64,000 bases of DNA, from contig NZ_VNHX01000002.1 in NCBI RefSeq assembly GCF_008124885.1, forward strand, positions 62,001 to 126,000. The letters run 5' to 3'. Positions 17,049 to 26,321 of this stretch are shown here, piece by piece. This stretch comes from Sphingobacterium allocomposti. GTDB taxonomy: Bacteria; Bacteroidota; Bacteroidia; Sphingobacteriales; Sphingobacteriaceae. The notes beneath the pieces were generated by a model, which was not told the origin of the DNA, did not search any database, and saw only the letters and a list, made by a program, of their open reading frames with translations. Position 1 is the first letter of the stretch, and each line of letters starts with the position of its first letter. The translations under genes and the position numbers were made by a program.

Positions 17049-19028
17049 ATGAAATCTCTTTTTTTATCAGTCATACTTTTTTTACTGTCTTCCGGATTGT
17101 ATGCGCAGGATTTCTCGTTCGGTAAGGTCAAACAAGAAGATTTTGCCACAGCAGGCCCGCTCGTCGACAGTACAACACGGGGCATCGTGCTGAATGAATA
17201 CGGCTATGCGAATATAGAACTTAGTCCGATTGCCGATAAGGGCTTCGAAATAGAATATTATTACCACACGTTGATCAGAATTCTTAACAAAGACGGATAC
17301 GAGCATGCTAATTTTACTGTCCCACTCTATATAGATAATACCAGAAAGGAAACCTTGGTAGAGATTAAAGGTATCACCTATAATCTTGAAGGAGGGAAAG
17401 TGGTCAGAACCGAGCTCGCTAAGGAGAACGTGATTCCCGAAAAAACATCAAAAAATCTGTCGCAGGTAAAGGTTGCCTTTCCGGGAGTGAAGGAAGGTTC
17501 CATCATTGAACTGCGTTACAAAACCAAGTCGCCTTTTCTGTTTAGTCTAAATGCGTGGACCTTCCAGACCGATATACCGAAATTAAGGAGTGAGTTCGTT
17601 ACCCGCATTCCCGAAATCTGTACCTATCGGGTGAATTTGAAGGGCGTGCTTGCCTTGACTGATCGTAAGATCGACAACTACAATACGCAATTAAGCACAA
17701 GTGTGGGCGAGGTCAGAGGAGTTAAAACCTCTTATGTGATGACGGATATCCCAGCGTTTATTTCGGAAGATTACATGACGGCAGCGAAAAACTTCACTTC
17801 GGTACTCACATTCGAACTGGCCCGTTATGCCATTCCATTCGGCCCTAGCGAGACGTTTTCCTTAACGTGGGAAGACGTCTACAAGTCGTTGCTTGAGAAC
17901 GAAGATTTCGGAGGGCAGCTGAAGAGGAAAGCGCTTTTAAAAGACTTTATTGATCCAATTGTACGGGAGGGCGGGACCGACTACGAAAAGGCACGCCGGA
18001 TATATGCTTTCTTTAAGCAGTATTTTAAATGGAACGGGAAACATGGCATTTTCGCCGAGGCAGGAATTAAAAAGGTGGTTGAAGCACGGACAGGAAATAG
18101 CGCAGACCTGAATCTGGCGTTGATTAGCGCGTTGAGTTATTGTGGCATACCTACGGATCCGATTATTCTGTCCACCCGGGATAATGGCTATGCGGGCATT
18201 TATTCGGCGGCCATTTCAGAATTTAACCATGTTGTCGCCAGAGCCAAGATAGGCGACCAGTATTACTTTCTCGACGCAACGGGCACCTATGAACCTTTTG
18301 GAAGTTTACCGCTAAAGTGTATTAACCATCAGGGGCGTAGTATACCACTGAACGGCCTATCGGATTGGGTGCCTTTACAGTCAAATCTGATAGCATCTTT
18401 ACATGCCGATTTCGTGGGCGATCTCCGCGAAGATGGAACGCTGGTGGGACAGCTCGTTTTAAGCAGAGGCGGGTATAACGCTTCCGCAATGAGAGCGGAG
18501 GTCAACAGCTATAATTCGCTCGAAGAATATTTAGAGGATAGGGAGAAAAAGCTGTCCCACATGACGATATCAGGGCATCAGCTCGAAAATAGGGAAGACT
18601 ACGACCTGCTGCTGAAAGAATCTATGGACATCGAGGTCGCTAACTTTGCCACAGTGTCCGGTGACGAAATACATTTCAGCCCGCTCGTGTACGGCAGGAC
18701 GGAGAGAAACCCTTTCAACCTGGTATCCAGAACTTATCCTGTAGATATCGGCTCCAAGCTACACGAAAACCTGTCTTTTTCGATCCGTGTTCCAAAGGGC
18801 TATACCCTGACCGACTCGCCCGGGAACAAGCTGAATATGGCGTTGCCGAATAGGGACGCGCGCTATGTATTTACGGTATCACAAAAAGACGACCTGATCA
18901 ATTTACAGGCGATAACACAAGTTAATAAGCCTATCTTTCTCCCGGAAGAATATTTCGATCTGAAGGAGTTCTTCAACAGGATTATCCAATGTCAGAAGAT
19001 GTCATTGACGTTACATAAAATCAATTAA
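17049..19028 (+). CDS. DUF3857 / transglutaminase-like secreted protein (Cys replaced by Ser)
   Basis: This 659-residue protein has a signal peptide ending at GLYAQ, an N-terminal DUF3857 domain (about 60-240, HTLIRILNKDGYEHA onward) and a transglutaminase-like core at about 290-430. In the core the usual catalytic position reads RTGNSADLNLALI, with Ser instead of Cys, while the His (FNHVVARA) and Asp (YYFLDATG) are kept. It may therefore be non-catalytic or use another chemistry. Function is unknown; members are periplasmic or cell-envelope proteins of Bacteroidota. Convergent with a second DUF3857 protein at 19455. Terminator at 19078-19113. Confidence 0.85.
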   Translation: MKSLFLSVILFLLSSGLYAQDFSFGKVKQEDFATAGPLVDSTTRGIVLNEYGYANIELSPIADKGFEIEYYYHTLIRILNKDGYEHANFTVPLYIDNTRKETLVEIKGITYNLEGGKVVRTELAKENVIPEKTSKNLSQVKVAFPGVKEGSIIELRYKTKSPFLFSLNAWTFQTDIPKLRSEFVTRIPEICTYRVNLKGVLALTDRKIDNYNTQLSTSVGEVRGVKTSYVMTDIPAFISEDYMTAAKNFTSVLTFELARYAIPFGPSETFSLTWEDVYKSLLENEDFGGQLKRKALLKDFIDPIVREGGTDYEKARRIYAFFKQYFKWNGKHGIFAEAGIKKVVEARTGNSADLNLALISALSYCGIPTDPIILSTRDNGYAGIYSAAISEFNHVVARAKIGDQYYFLDATGTYEPFGSLPLKCINHQGRSIPLNGLSDWVPLQSNLIASLHADFVGDLREDGTLVGQLVLSRGGYNASAMRAEVNSYNSLEEYLEDREKKLSHMTISGHQLENREDYDLLLKESMDIEVANFATVSGDEIHFSPLVYGRTERNPFNLVSRTYPVDIGSKLHENLSFSIRVPKGYTLTDSPGNKLNMALPNRDARYVFTVSQKDDLINLQAITQVNKPIFLPEEYFDLKEFFNRIIQCQKMSLTLHKIN

Positions 19029-19077
19029 AACCCGCGTTCGCACAAAAGCTTTACTTATATAATAATTTGGTTAACGT

Positions 19078-19113
19078 GCAGCTAGTCCGGTAATCGGCTA
19101 GCTGCCTTTTTTT
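19078..19113 (+). terminator. Intrinsic terminator of the DUF3857 gene
   Basis: GCAGCTAG (19078-19085) pairs with CTAGCTGC (19098-19105), extended by CCG/CGG inside the stem, followed by CTTTTTTT. It lies 50 bp past the stop at 19028. Confidence 0.9.
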
Positions 19114-19454
19114 CGCGCATAGGCTTATAACCTGAGCGATATTTTTAGACCGGGGATGGTTAATAGCACATGGTCACAGCTAACAGCCAAAAGCCAGTTC
19201 AGCCACTCTCCGTAGAGTTGGCGAAGCGGTCTGTATGGATGGGTCTATAAACAGAAGTAAGACTCCCTTTTATCGTAAGATCCTTCGTGGCACTCCGCTT
19301 CACACGAAGAATAGCGTTGTAAATCACATCTTAAGATCGCGTTGTCGTTCCTCCTGTCGACGACGCTGTTTACGCTTTTTGATCTGGCGGGGAAGTGACG
19401 ATCACGGATTGCCAATAGCCTCTCTAAGGGGGCTTTTTTTATCGAGTTGAGAAC
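19114..19454. other. Intergenic region between convergent DUF3857 genes
   Basis: No gene seen. It holds the REP-like element at 19209-19311. Towards 19430 the sequence CTCTAAGGGGGCTTTTTTTATCG could end a transcript, but its stem is weak. Confidence 0.4.
19209..19311. repeat. REP-like intergenic element, copy A
   Basis: This segment resembles 56474-56576. Shared blocks include TCCGTAGAGTT (11/11), AGCGGTCT-TATGGAT (15/16) and a hairpin with loop text CTCCGCTTC; here its arms are CTTCGTG and CACGAAG. Because both lie outside genes and keep the palindrome with changed arms, a dispersed intergenic repeat is the best reading. Confidence 0.5.
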
Positions 19455-21353
19455 CTACAGGAGCTCTAACGAGAAGCGGCCTCTATCTGTCTGGCTGACC
19501 GACCTTAAAAACTCCTGAAAAGAAGCGTACTGGGCAGGATCATAAACCCCTTGTTTTATGACGAGTGTTCGGCTGCATCGCAGGGTGTTCCCTTCAATCG
19601 CTGCGGTAAATCTATACTCCCCCATTGGGCAGCTAAATTCTTTCTCCGTCGGTACCATCTGTTTATTGATATCGTCCGGAAGCTCGATCTCAATGTGATC
19701 TTCATCCGTGAAGCCACGGTTGATATATACCTGTTGTTGGCGGTCGTCATACCGGGGAATCGTTGTAAACGTATTGAACAAGGAAGACGGAAGCATCAGC
19801 CTCTTATTCGAATGAAGACCGATATTGGATATTGACAGCGAAAGGTTTTCTACCAGGTGGGGAGAGTCGTCCTTAACTTCCTTATAGGCGATGTCGCTAA
19901 AGCTGATGTTGTTGATATCGTAGTGTTTTGCCAGCAATTTAGGTTTCTCCGTATTATTTGCATGTAAAACATCCGCATGGTTATTGTACTGGGTTCCATA
20001 GAATTTAGTAACCAGCCTCCCTTTCAGATCGGTGTTAACGAGTTTTAGTTTGCCTATTCTTACTTGTTTGTTCTCCAGATGGGTATAGGCAGGGGTACGC
20101 AGAACTTTTCCACCTTGTGGTGTGCATGCCAATACCAGGCGGTCGTCTGTAAAGTTTCCGAGGAAGCCAAATGGCATCTCCTGACTGGTACATTCAAGCC
20201 ACGTCGTATCCTGCTCAAACGGAATACATAGAATGATGTGATTTCCGTCCTGTACATTTGCAAAGTCTGCTTTCAGGTCCTGTTTGAGGTTTCCCGCCTC
20301 AACGATGCAGTAATACGAGGGGATATCGACAAGCGCCAGCAGGTTTTGCATATAGTTTACCAGCGCTTTGCAGTCGCCGTAACCATAGCGGTCGACATCG
20401 CTGGCCTTAAAAGGCTCGAGGCCGCCGATACCAACCTGTATGCTGATATATCTTGTTTTTTCCTGTAAATAACGGTAAAGGACTTTTGCTTTCTCTTTGT
20501 CGGTCGTACAGTCTTTCGTTAACTGGAGCACGTTGTTCCGGACGGTTTCATTTAAGTCCTGTTTGCCCTGAAGTAGGTTTTCGTATACCCACTTTCCGAA
20601 GCCCTGCCAGTCGTCGAAAGCGCCCTTCCTTCCGTAGTAGGACACCTCTTGAGGTACGATATAGACCGATATGGAGCGTTCCCGGAAGTTGCGGGTGTAG
20701 GATTCTTCTTTGACAGCAGGAATATTAGTAGCTTCCCACTTGTGTAGAACAAATTTATCGGTATGGCTCACAGACGCTGCTGCGGGGACGTTTTGTGTAT
20801 ATGTACGCACGGCAGCGCCCGCAGGGGCAGCAAAGATATATGTACTTTGCTCTACCGATACTTCCGGACTGAAGTTTGGGTTCCAGGCTGGTATGGCGAG
20901 GTTTTGTTTGTGCTGAATCTCATATTCGACCTCAATAGTGTATGGATATGTTATTGCGTGATATTGATAATATTTTAAGCGGGTATCAGAAAACATAGAA
21001 AAGCCGTCTGCGGCGCTAACATCCGTGAAATCTTTGTGATTGATCTTTCTGATCGGCGATCCGTCTGCATCGTAGATCGTCCCTTTGACAGATTTAATGG
21101 TTGCGCTTTTATCGTAATATAATGGAATGTAGGCATAATTGTCGCCATTCCTGTTATAGACGGTGATTGCTCTTTTCACTTTCTGAAGGACATCATGGGC
21201 GGCGCGCATCTCTATGTAAACCGACTCGTTTCTGATCGTGACGGCCGCACGGGATTTCAGTGCCTGCGGTACCGATTCTACCGCATAATTTAAGGATTGT
21301 GCGCGGCTCATCAACGTTCCGAACAGCAAAAGGAATATCCATAGAAACTTCAT
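19455..21353 (-). CDS. DUF3857 / transglutaminase-like secreted protein (Cys present)
   Basis: This 632-residue protein has a signal peptide (MKFLWIFLLLFGTLMSRAQS), DUF3857 (about 55-230) and a transglutaminase-like core with YGYGDCKALVNYMQNLL, giving the catalytic Cys at about 338, then DGNHIILCIPF (His) and WLECTSQ (acid). A C-terminal beta-rich domain follows (about 500-632). The triad looks complete, unlike the convergent neighbour at 17049. The likely location is periplasm or cell envelope; no substrate is known for the family. Monocistronic as far as can be seen. Confidence 0.87.
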   Translation of the reverse strand: MKFLWIFLLLFGTLMSRAQSLNYAVESVPQALKSRAAVTIRNESVYIEMRAAHDVLQKVKRAITVYNRNGDNYAYIPLYYDKSATIKSVKGTIYDADGSPIRKINHKDFTDVSAADGFSMFSDTRLKYYQYHAITYPYTIEVEYEIQHKQNLAIPAWNPNFSPEVSVEQSTYIFAAPAGAAVRTYTQNVPAAASVSHTDKFVLHKWEATNIPAVKEESYTRNFRERSISVYIVPQEVSYYGRKGAFDDWQGFGKWVYENLLQGKQDLNETVRNNVLQLTKDCTTDKEKAKVLYRYLQEKTRYISIQVGIGGLEPFKASDVDRYGYGDCKALVNYMQNLLALVDIPSYYCIVEAGNLKQDLKADFANVQDGNHIILCIPFEQDTTWLECTSQEMPFGFLGNFTDDRLVLACTPQGGKVLRTPAYTHLENKQVRIGKLKLVNTDLKGRLVTKFYGTQYNNHADVLHANNTEKPKLLAKHYDINNISFSDIAYKEVKDDSPHLVENLSLSISNIGLHSNKRLMLPSSLFNTFTTIPRYDDRQQQVYINRGFTDEDHIEIELPDDINKQMVPTEKEFSCPMGEYRFTAAIEGNTLRCSRTLVIKQGVYDPAQYASFQEFLRSVSQTDRGRFSLELL

Positions 21354-21499
21354 AACAATTGGTTTTTTTTCATTACTAAGATAATAAAATCATGACATTA
21401 GCAGGAAATAAAATGTGCTTTTTTGGTCTGAAATGTCGATACATAAATCCGAAGGCGATGATTAGCAGGGAGTAGCTATCTGGTACCTGGCGAGCTGGG

Positions 21500-21530
21500 T
21501 TGCAGATGAAAGCGAATTTGCGTAAGTTTG
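21500..21530 (+). promoter_or_regulatory. Promoter TTG-N20-TAAGTTTG
   Basis: TTG at 21500-21502 and TAAGTTTG at 21523-21530 with a 20-bp spacer fit the phylum consensus. The ATG at 21548 follows 17 bp after the -7 element. Confidence 0.7.
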
Positions 21531-21547
21531 GTTAATCAAGCTAAGTC

Positions 21548-21967
21548 ATGGAAAGAAGAAAATTTTTAAGATCTGTAGCGGTGGCGGGTACATCGGCTAC
21601 AATCATGCAGTCCTGCACGACAGTTTCCATCAACGAAGGAGGAGACGACCTGTCTGGTGGAATCATCGTTCATTCCGTTTATTTCTGGCTAAATGAAGGC
21701 ATTACGGAAGACGAGGAGAAAGACTTTTTGAACTTTTTCGAAGCCCTCAAAAAAGTTCCGGGTATAAAGCGTTTTTATGTGGGCAAACCTGCCTCAACCA
21801 CTCAACGTGATGTTGTCGACAATTCGTTCGACTACAGTCTGCTTGTCACATTTGCCAACATGGACGACATAAACACGTATGAGAAGCATCCGGACCACCT
21901 TGCTGCCGCGGAGAAGTACAGTAAATATTGGTCAAAAGTTGCTGTCAGAGATATGGAACTTATGTAG
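21548..21967 (+). CDS. Dabb-type (A/B barrel) protein with Tat-like lipoprotein signal
   Basis: This 139-residue protein begins MERRKFLRSVAVAGTSATIMQSC: a twin-arginine motif (RRKFLRS), a hydrophobic stretch and a Cys in a lipobox-like QSC. The rest (about 38-139) fits the stress-responsive Dabb domain: IVHSVYFWLNEG at the start, then VPGIKRFYVGKPASTTQ and SYDYSLLVTFANMDDINTYEKHPDHLAAAEKY. Dabb proteins are small dimeric alpha/beta barrels with varied roles, including polyketide cyclisation and stress. Folding before Tat export might mean a cofactor or early dimerisation. Own promoter just upstream. Confidence 0.8.
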   Translation: MERRKFLRSVAVAGTSATIMQSCTTVSINEGGDDLSGGIIVHSVYFWLNEGITEDEEKDFLNFFEALKKVPGIKRFYVGKPASTTQRDVVDNSFDYSLLVTFANMDDINTYEKHPDHLAAAEKYSKYWSKVAVRDMELM

Positions 21968-22015
21968 ACGCCCCGACCCATTATCGTTTTAGAGCGGAAG
22001 CATTGCCCGGTTATC

Positions 22016-22219
22016 TTAGATAGTCGGGCGATGCATATTGCGTTCGAGCCGGCGGATACGCCTTTTGTTTTTGCCATCCACATGAGAAGCCACGGCCCAG
22101 ATGGCAGCCGGTAACCAGCCGATCAGTGTGATCTGCAGAATCAAACATACGAAGCCGATCAGTATTTTGCCCCGGAGAAAAAAAGACAACCATGGGAAGA
22201 GTACTGCTATCAATGTCAT
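22016..22219 (-). CDS. YqaE/Pmp3-family small membrane protein
   Basis: This 67-residue protein begins with two hydrophobic segments, LFPWLSFFLRGKILIGFVCLILQITLIGWLPAAIWAV, matching the YqaE/Pmp3 pattern (LPP.AVFL..G....F..LLLTL.G..PG.I.A). A basic tail, GKNKRRIRRLERNMHRP, follows. Family members are stress-linked inner-membrane proteins; their molecular role is unsettled. It sits 30 bp downstream of another small membrane protein on the same strand and is probably cotranscribed. Confidence 0.8.
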   Translation of the reverse strand: MTLIAVLFPWLSFFLRGKILIGFVCLILQITLIGWLPAAIWAVASHVDGKNKRRIRRLERNMHRPTI

Positions 22220-22249
22220 TGTTTTTGTCGGTTTAGTGTGTGAAAAATA

Positions 22250-22534
22250 TTACTTTATATCGATGATTCCGCTTTTGGAAGCAATGTCTTCCTTCGTCCG
22301 CTGAAAGGATACGTGCCATCCCAACAGTGTTCCGATAAGCAGTCCGAGGATAGAGAAAAACGGGAGAATAACAGCAATAACAATCGCGGCAATCAGCGGG
22401 AGGCTTACGTATTCTCGGCCGGTTTTCGATGAGATGGCGATTTTCGTCGTCCGCAACCAGTTAAATGCCTGCTGAAAGCCGCTGCTGATATTTTCACTGT
22501 TTAGCTGAAATGTTGTTTCTGATTGTGTTTTCAT
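22250..22534 (-). CDS. Small hypothetical membrane protein
   Basis: This 94-residue protein has an N-terminal soluble part (FQQAFNWLRTTKIAISSKTGREYVSLPL), one long hydrophobic segment at about 47-73 (LIAAIVIAVILPFFSILGLLIGTLL) and a short charged tail. The layout recalls DUF4342-type proteins (amphipathic segment, then a membrane helix with LP), but similarity is too slight to assign. With YqaE downstream, the pair may act in envelope stress. A -7 element (minus TATCTTTG at 22579-22586) lies 45 bp upstream. Confidence 0.6.
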   Translation of the reverse strand: MKTQSETTFQLNSENISSGFQQAFNWLRTTKIAISSKTGREYVSLPLIAAIVIAVILPFFSILGLLIGTLLGWHVSFQRTKEDIASKSGIIDIK

Positions 22535-22578
22535 ATTACCTTTTGTTGATGTTAAACCTTATTTGTTTTTTGTTTACA

Positions 22579-22586
22579 CAAAGATA
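22579..22586 (-). promoter_or_regulatory. -7 element for the small membrane-protein operon
   Basis: CAAAGATA reads TATCTTTG on the minus strand, an exact TAnnTTTG match, 45 bp upstream of the ATG at 22534. No -33 TTTG at the usual spacing. Confidence 0.5.
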
Positions 22587-22750
22587 ACACGATAACGGCT
22601 GCTGGCCGAGGCTTACTAGGCGAACTTCGCCGCATTTTCGGTGAATATAACCCATTGATCGGTGAATCTTATCTGATTACTCCGGAACATGGCGTGGGCG
22701 TCGAAGCTGGGGCGGGGAAACTCGCCACGTGAGAATATCGATTCACCTTA

Positions 22751-23324
22751 CTATTTTTTATAGAGTTTTTCGTGGCGGAGTTCCTGGCTGATGTCCGAGT
22801 TGTCTACGACCGTATCAACAAATCTGTATTCTTCTTCCATGGATTCAAAATCAAATTCGCAAACCTGCTTTTTTAACTGTATGAGCTCAACCAAGAGAAA
22901 ATCATTAAATGAGTGGAACAAAAGGTGCTTTCCAACAGGCTTTTTGGTAAACGTATAGATGGCCTGCGTGTCGATATGGAGGCAGATCGGCTCGCCTGTA
23001 ACGGATTCTGAAATCACAACGTAGCCGGCGAGTGTATCGTCGGAAAATTGTTCGGCTAGAGCGGCTACATGCCTGCTCTGGTGCAGCCACTCCAACTCCG
23101 CCGGTTTCCGCAAGTAATACATAAACTCCGCGCTATCTGTCCGTCCAAAATGTTTGTAGTACAAGCGTATTTCACCCCCCCAATCCAAACGTAATTAAGC
23201 TTGTCTCTTCCTGTAGGGAGATGCCCTGTGCAATGATATCGTATTTATGGAGAAACTTTTTAAGATTGTCTGCCCAATGTATTTCACCGATCTTCTGTAG
23301 CGGTAGTACGTGTTTAGTTCCCAT
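22751..23324 (-). pseudogene. Gene split by a 7-G tract (frameshift); SUKH-like product
   Basis: A frame from ATG 23324, with a perfect AGGAGG Shine-Dalgarno before it, encodes MGTKHVLPLQKIGEIH... and stops after 50 residues at 23172. The stop comes directly after a run of seven G (plus strand C7, 23175-23181). Removing one G joins it to the downstream frame, giving about 190 residues: ...ITFGLGG-EIRLYYKHFGR.... The downstream frame alone has no ATG start near its beginning. The joined protein shows a SUKH (SMI1/KNR4)-like order, with GYVVISESVTGEPICLHID and LLFHSFNDFLLVELI; that assignment is tentative. Phase variation, a sequencing error and gene decay are all possible. Confidence 0.7.
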
Positions 23325-23400
23325 ATTTTTTCCTCCTGGCGCAGATCCGAATTGATCTTATTATTCTTTAAAACATCTCTTTTTAGCTGTGGTTTCGTTT

Positions 23401-23423
23401 TTTTTGAAATAGAATTTCAAAAA
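23401..23423. terminator. Weak AT-rich palindrome downstream of valS
   Basis: TTTTTGAAAT (23401-23410) and ATTTCAAAAA (23414-23423) form a perfect 10-bp stem with a 3-nt loop, between valS (ends 23537) and the split gene. It could act as a terminator in either direction, but its GC content is low. Confidence 0.35.
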
Positions 23424-23536
23424 ACTTGTGCCGCGTTTCGCTTTTCATTCCGGAATCCTGTCGACGCTCCCTTTTTCTCCCAAAAGTATGCTGCTGCCCT
23501 CGGCCAACGCCTCCAGTCCTGTGCCGGCCGCTAATG

Positions 23537-26152
23537 CTATCCTAAACTGCGTAAGCTTTCTTCCAGAATGGCAATTTTTGCTTCTGCATCTGCCTTTTTG
23601 TTTTGTTCGTTCTGTACAATCTCCGGTTTGGCATTCTGAACAAACCGTTCGTTGGAAAGCTTCTTTTCTACTGATGCCAAAAAGCCCTTCAGGTAGGCGA
23701 TCTCCTTCGTTATACGTTCTTTTTCGGCAGCCACATCTATGTTGCTTTCCAAGGCAACATAACATTCGTCTTTACCCGCCAGGAAGCTGACCGCGCCGTG
23801 GACTTTCTCGCTGACGAATGTAAGTTCAGCAATATTGGCTAGTTTGATAATGCTCTCCTGATATTTCTTGAAGTCGATAACTGTTGCATTAATGGCTAAT
23901 GGTAAAGCGACCTTGGGCGAGATGCCTTTTGTATTGCGTATACTCCGTACCTCTGATATGACTTGCTGTACAACTTCAAATTCCTTGATGATTTGCTCGT
24001 CAAAAGGTTGTGTTATAGGATACGTTGCCACGATGGCACAATCACCCTTCTCCCGTGCGCCGAACAGCTCGTCGTGCCACAGTTCTTCCGTGAGGAACGG
24101 CATAAATGGATGGGCTAATGCGAGGACTTTCTCAAAGAAGGTTTTAACCGTCTCTAATGTCTCTGTCTCGATAGGCGCCTGATAAGCCGGTTTTACCAGT
24201 TCCAGATACCAAGCGCAGAAGTCGTCCCAGATGAGCTTGTATGTGCTCATTAGGGCGTCAGAGAGCCGGTAGTTTGCAAAATGCTCATCTATGTCGGCTA
24301 CAGCTTGATTAAACCTGTTTTCAAACCATGTGGCCGCCGTCTTTTGGGCATCCGTAGCAGGTTGGTCAACCGTTTCCCAACCTTTCACCAGGCGGAAAGC
24401 ATTCCAGATTTTGTTGGCAAAATTTCGGCCCTGCTCGCAATAAGAAACGTCGAACATGAGGTCGTTACCCGCAGGAGAGGAGAGAAGCATGCCAACACGT
24501 ACACCATCGGTGCCGTACTGTTCCATCAATTCGATGGGGTCTGGCGAATTGCCGAGCGATTTGGACATCTTACGCCCCAGTTTGTCGCGAACGATCCCTG
24601 TGAGATATACATTTCGGAAGGGCGGCTTTTGCGTATAATCATGTCCCATAATAATCATACGGGCCACCCAGAAGAACAAAATTTCCGGCGCTGTTACCAG
24701 GTCGTTGGTCGGGTAATAATAATTGAACTCCGCATTATCCGGATGACGGACACCATCGAATACGGACATTGGCCATAGGCCGGAAGAAAACCATGTGTCC
24801 AACACATCGTCCTCTTGGCGTATCCCGTTTGTTGATTTCCCCAGGCTTTCAAATTCAGCCACTGCCTCAGCTTCCGTTTTGGCGACTACCCATTCATTGC
24901 GGTCGTTATACCAAGCCGGAATCCGTTGCCCCCACCATAGCTGTCTGGAGATACACCAATCTTTTACATTTTCCATCCAATGTTTATAGGATGCGAAGAA
25001 TTTCTCGGGTATCAGCTTTATCGTGCCGTCTTCGACGTATTCTAGCGCGGGCTTGGCCAGCTGATCCATTTTGCAGAACCATTGCATCGATAGTTTGGGC
25101 TCGATAGCGGCATCCGTCCGTTCCGAGAAGCCTACCTGCGATTTGTAATCCTCTATTTTATCGATCTGTCCTGCTTCTTCCAGCATTTTGGCCACCTTCT
25201 TACGGGCAATGAAGCGATCTTCTCCCACCAGAATCTGCGCCTTTTCATTCAGTGTCCCGTCGTCATCGAGGATGTCGATAACTTCGAGGTTATGCTTCTG
25301 CCCAAGTTCGTAGTCGTTTAAGTCGTGCGCTGGGGTAACCTTCAGGCATCCGGTTCCAAATTCCATCTCCACGTACTCATCCGTGATGATCGGAATTTCG
25401 CGGTTTATCAGTGGCACCAGTGCCGTCCTGCCTTGTAAATGGCTATATCGTGTATCGTTTGGATTTATACATATAGCGGTGTCCGCCATAATCGTTTCCG
25501 GACGGGTGGTGGCAATGGTTACATATTCGTCGCTGTCTTTTATCTGGTACCGGATATAATATAGTTTCTGGTTTACTTCTTTGCGGATTACCTCTTCATC
25601 AGAAAGGGCTGTTTTTCCTTGCGGGTCCCAGTTCACCATACGCACCCCGCGGTATATATATCCTTCCTTATAAAACTTTATAAAGGTGTCGATGACGGCC
25701 TCGGAAAGGTCGGGATCCATCGTAAATTTCGTTCTGTCCCAGTCGCAGGAAGCGCCGAGCTTTTCCAATTGCTTTAAGATGATCCCGCCATATTTCTCCT
25801 TCCATTCCCAGGCATATTTTAAAAATTCCTCGCGCGTTATCGACTTTTTGTCAATTCCCTGTTCTTTTAACATAGCAACCACCTTTGCTTCCGTTGCGAT
25901 CGAAGCATGGTCGGTACCTGGAACCCAACAGGCATTCTTGCCCTGCATGCGCGCCCGTCGGATCAGAACGTCCTGTATGGTGTTATTTAACATGTGCCCC
26001 ATGTGCAGTACGCCGGTGACATTGGGCGGCGGCATCACGATGGTGTAGGGCTCTCGCTCGTCCGGTGTGGAACGGAAAAAACCGTTTTCCATCCAATAGG
26101 AATACCACTTTTCTTCTGCTTCTTTAGGATTGTATGTTTTTGCTATACTCAT
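23537..26152 (-). CDS. valS: Valyl-tRNA synthetase
   Basis: This 871-residue class I synthetase has the HIGH-type motif PPPNVTGVLHMGHML (41-55), the editing domain (about 190-340, with TTRPETIMADTA), the KMSKS motif at 528-532 (GRKMSKSLGN), an anticodon-binding domain and a C-terminal coiled-coil arm (about 810-871). It charges tRNA-Val with valine and edits threonine mischarging. The start MSIAKTYNPKEAEEKWYSYW is the family N-terminus. Minus-strand -7 element TATTTTTG at 26176-26183, 24 bp upstream. Confidence 0.98.
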   Translation of the reverse strand: MSIAKTYNPKEAEEKWYSYWMENGFFRSTPDEREPYTIVMPPPNVTGVLHMGHMLNNTIQDVLIRRARMQGKNACWVPGTDHASIATEAKVVAMLKEQGIDKKSITREEFLKYAWEWKEKYGGIILKQLEKLGASCDWDRTKFTMDPDLSEAVIDTFIKFYKEGYIYRGVRMVNWDPQGKTALSDEEVIRKEVNQKLYYIRYQIKDSDEYVTIATTRPETIMADTAICINPNDTRYSHLQGRTALVPLINREIPIITDEYVEMEFGTGCLKVTPAHDLNDYELGQKHNLEVIDILDDDGTLNEKAQILVGEDRFIARKKVAKMLEEAGQIDKIEDYKSQVGFSERTDAAIEPKLSMQWFCKMDQLAKPALEYVEDGTIKLIPEKFFASYKHWMENVKDWCISRQLWWGQRIPAWYNDRNEWVVAKTEAEAVAEFESLGKSTNGIRQEDDVLDTWFSSGLWPMSVFDGVRHPDNAEFNYYYPTNDLVTAPEILFFWVARMIIMGHDYTQKPPFRNVYLTGIVRDKLGRKMSKSLGNSPDPIELMEQYGTDGVRVGMLLSSPAGNDLMFDVSYCEQGRNFANKIWNAFRLVKGWETVDQPATDAQKTAATWFENRFNQAVADIDEHFANYRLSDALMSTYKLIWDDFCAWYLELVKPAYQAPIETETLETVKTFFEKVLALAHPFMPFLTEELWHDELFGAREKGDCAIVATYPITQPFDEQIIKEFEVVQQVISEVRSIRNTKGISPKVALPLAINATVIDFKKYQESIIKLANIAELTFVSEKVHGAVSFLAGKDECYVALESNIDVAAEKERITKEIAYLKGFLASVEKKLSNERFVQNAKPEIVQNEQNKKADAEAKIAILEESLRSLG

Positions 26153-26175
26153 GTTCGATTTGGAAGTTCAAGACG

Positions 26176-26183
26176 CAAAAATA
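26176..26183 (-). promoter_or_regulatory. -7 element for valS
   Basis: CAAAAATA reads TATTTTTG on the minus strand, matching TAnnTTTG, 24 bp upstream of the valS ATG. No T-box-like leader fits in this short distance. Confidence 0.55.
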
Positions 26184-26270
26184 GACAATTACTCACATTT
26201 TACGGAATGCTCCGTGTAATAAAATGTTGCTGATATGACAGGTTTTTCACGAACTATTATGGAATAACTG

Positions 26271-26278
26271 TATTTTTG
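26271..26278 (+). promoter_or_regulatory. -7 element for the LtaS-like sulfatase gene
   Basis: TATTTTTG matches TAnnTTTG and lies 43 bp before the ATG at 26322. The -33 region has only a T-rich GGTTTTTCAC at 26241-26250. Confidence 0.5.
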
Positions 26279-26321
26279 CGGGTTATTTTATTTTTAATAA
26301 TTTGTTAGACGAATATTAACC

